A DNA stretch of 13,556 bases from Lentisphaeria bacterium (GTDB lineage Bacteria > Verrucomicrobiota > Lentisphaeria > Oligosphaerales > Oligosphaeraceae), in the NCBI GenBank assembly GCA_016303095.1, contig JAEDMH010000058.1, forward strand, positions 1 through 13,556. Direction: 5' to 3'. The notes below the pieces were generated by a model. That model did not search any database, was not told the origin of the DNA, and saw nothing but the letters and a program-made list of their open reading frames with translations. Positions 12,638-13,556 of the stretch are shown one piece after another. A program made the position numbers and the translations under genes. Each line of letters opens with the position of its first letter. Positions within the stretch are counted from its first letter, which is position 1.

Positions 12638-12666
12638 ATAGTACGCCTGTCGTCCCTCCCCCAGAA
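12638..12666 (-). promoter_or_regulatory. Candidate promoter of the trx operon
   Basis: On the minus strand TTCTGG (12666-12661) and TACTAT (12643-12638) are 17 bases apart, each a partial match. It would start transcription about 18 bases before the trxB-like ATG, giving a short C-rich leader. For tonB on the other strand, TTGGGG (12678) and TTTAAA (12702) 18 bases apart is the only candidate seen and is weak. Confidence 0.3.
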
Positions 12667-12775
12667 ATGGCATAGCCTTGGGGAGCCGGTCGGCGTTCGT
12701 GTTTAAAATATCCCGGCATCTCCTGTTTTCGGGGGAGAGGGAAGGCGTTTTGGGAGCGAAAGGAGGATTTTTCAG

Positions 12776-13525
12776 GTGTCCCGGGAGGAAGCGGAAACCC
12801 AGGAGGAACGGAAGGGCCAGGGCAGAAGCATGGCCCTTTTTGGAGCCCTGTCCCTGGTGATGCTGGCGGGGATCCTTTGGACTGTCCGAGGAGCTTTCCA
12901 TCCCGCCATCCCCTCTTTGCCGGAGGAGAGGCCCCCTCTGGCCGTGATGACACTCCCCCCTCCTCCGGAACCCTCCCCCCTCGCCCCGTCTCCTCCCCCG
13001 GAGAGCCCGCTCCCCCTCCTCCCTCCCCCCCCTGCTCCTCCAGAGACTCCTCCCCCGCCCCCGTCTCCTCCCCCGCTCCTGCTGCCGCCCCTCCTCTTGG
13101 AAGCTCCTCCCCGGGAATCTCCCGTGATCCTCCCCCAGGAGGCCTCCTTGACGCCTCCTCCCAAGGTGCCGCCCCCCTCCTCCACACCTTCCCAGGAAAC
13201 ACCGGAACCCGCTCTGCCCTCCTCCCATTCTCCCTATGAGGTCAGCCAAGTGGATCGGCTTCCCGTGGCCCAGGGCGGGATTTCCGTGCCATTTCCCGCC
13301 CGGGCCCGCCGCCAGGGAGTCTCCGGCCAGGTGTTGGTGGAGTTTGTGGTCACCCCTCAGGGCGTGCCAGAGCAGATTCGCGTGGTGTCCGCCTCCCCCC
13401 CGGGATATTTCGAGGAGGCGGCCCGGGAGGCCCTGGAAAAAGCCCGGTTCCAGCCAGCCCTGCGAGAGGGAAAACCCGTGCCCTGCCGCCTCCAACTCCC
13501 CCTGGTATTCCGACTCTCTCCCTGA
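12776..13525 (+). CDS. tonB: TonB-like energy-transducing protein
   Basis: The 249-aa product has the classical TonB layout: a short cytoplasmic start, one membrane anchor at about 18-41 (MALFGALSLVMLAGILWTV), a long proline-rich periplasmic spacer (about 45-150), and a C-terminal TonB domain (about 165-249). In the C-terminal domain PFPARARRQGVSGQVLVEFVV and AAREALEKARFQPALREGKP are diagnostic. It should couple inner-membrane proton motive force to outer-membrane receptors. The GTG start at 12776 is chosen because AAGGAGG lies nine bases upstream. The spacer is made of P, S, L and E with almost no lysine, unlike the EP/KP-rich spacers of enteric TonB. No exbB, exbD or receptor lies in view. 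It is divergent from the trx operon; the window ends 31 bases after its stop. Confidence 0.92.
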   Translation: MSREEAETQEERKGQGRSMALFGALSLVMLAGILWTVRGAFHPAIPSLPEERPPLAVMTLPPPPEPSPLAPSPPPESPLPLLPPPPAPPETPPPPPSPPPLLLPPLLLEAPPRESPVILPQEASLTPPPKVPPPSSTPSQETPEPALPSSHSPYEVSQVDRLPVAQGGISVPFPARARRQGVSGQVLVEFVVTPQGVPEQIRVVSASPPGYFEEAAREALEKARFQPALREGKPVPCRLQLPLVFRLSP

Positions 13526-13556
13526 CTCCCCCCAAAACACGGAAGGCACGGAGGGG

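Noticed and set aside
11666..13549. 627-aa minus-strand frame containing the trxB-like gene
   Set aside because: The extra N-terminal 300 residues are Gly/Arg-rich and antisense to tonB. The FAD-binding N-terminus begins properly at 12613/12610.
1..13556. CRISPR array, tRNA, rRNA, phage or defence island
   Set aside because: No regularly spaced repeats, no cloverleaf-like sequence with a recognisable T-arm, and no defence or phage proteins were found on either strand.

Overview
The window reads as a GC-rich Gram-negative chromosome with a short AT-rich mobile insert at its left edge. The Gram-negative reading rests on a TonB C-terminal domain protein, two lipoproteins with clear lipoboxes and a secreted LolA/RseB-like protein. 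The mix of a SUI1-domain protein, a small RRM protein and many orphan lipoproteins would fit a Verrucomicrobiota/Lentisphaerota-type (PVC) gut bacterium, but this is a guess from gene content and not a placement.

Layout. Positions 1-615 are AT-rich and carry an intact 164-aa lincosamide nucleotidyltransferase of the Lnu(C) type. At 616 an IS66-type left end begins (GTAAGCG...). The start of its tnpA follows, but the element stops near 850. From there rightward the sequence has the composition of the host. On the minus strand come a lipoprotein gene and a secreted LolA/RseB-like gene (2199 to 936). Pointing away from them is cytX, a hydroxymethylpyrimidine/thiamine-precursor permease under a textbook TPP riboswitch. 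cytX converges on a minus-strand cluster recN - TPR lipoprotein - dnaG (8065 to 3642). Upstream of recN is a sugar phosphate isomerase/epimerase-like gene (9002-8187). Next is a small RRM RNA-binding protein gene (9669-9376) with a good sigma70-like promoter and a leader of about 225 nt. Then comes a compact minus-strand operon trxB-like - trxA - CpXC zinc-ribbon protein - SUI1 protein (12613 to 10121). A divergent tonB-like gene (12776-13525) closes the window.

How the parts fit. The trx operon joins a thiol-redox pair to a zinc-ribbon protein and a translation-initiation-factor-like protein; the last two are coupled by an ATGA overlap. The trxB product keeps the FAD and CxxC motifs but lacks the usual NADPH-binding HRRxxxR motif, so its electron donor may not be NADPH. 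recN-TPR-dnaG combines DNA repair, an envelope lipoprotein and the replication primase. cytX stands alone without thiamine biosynthesis genes in view.

Two genome-level signals stand out. Five chromosomal genes start after a pyrimidine-only or C-rich tract with no Shine-Dalgarno, while seven others have good Shine-Dalgarno sequences. Intergenic regions hold several strong GC hairpins without U-tracts. I found no CRISPR array, tRNA, rRNA or recognisable defence system. The strongest candidates for novelty are the trxB-trxA-CpXC-SUI1 operon and the two-class start-site pattern.
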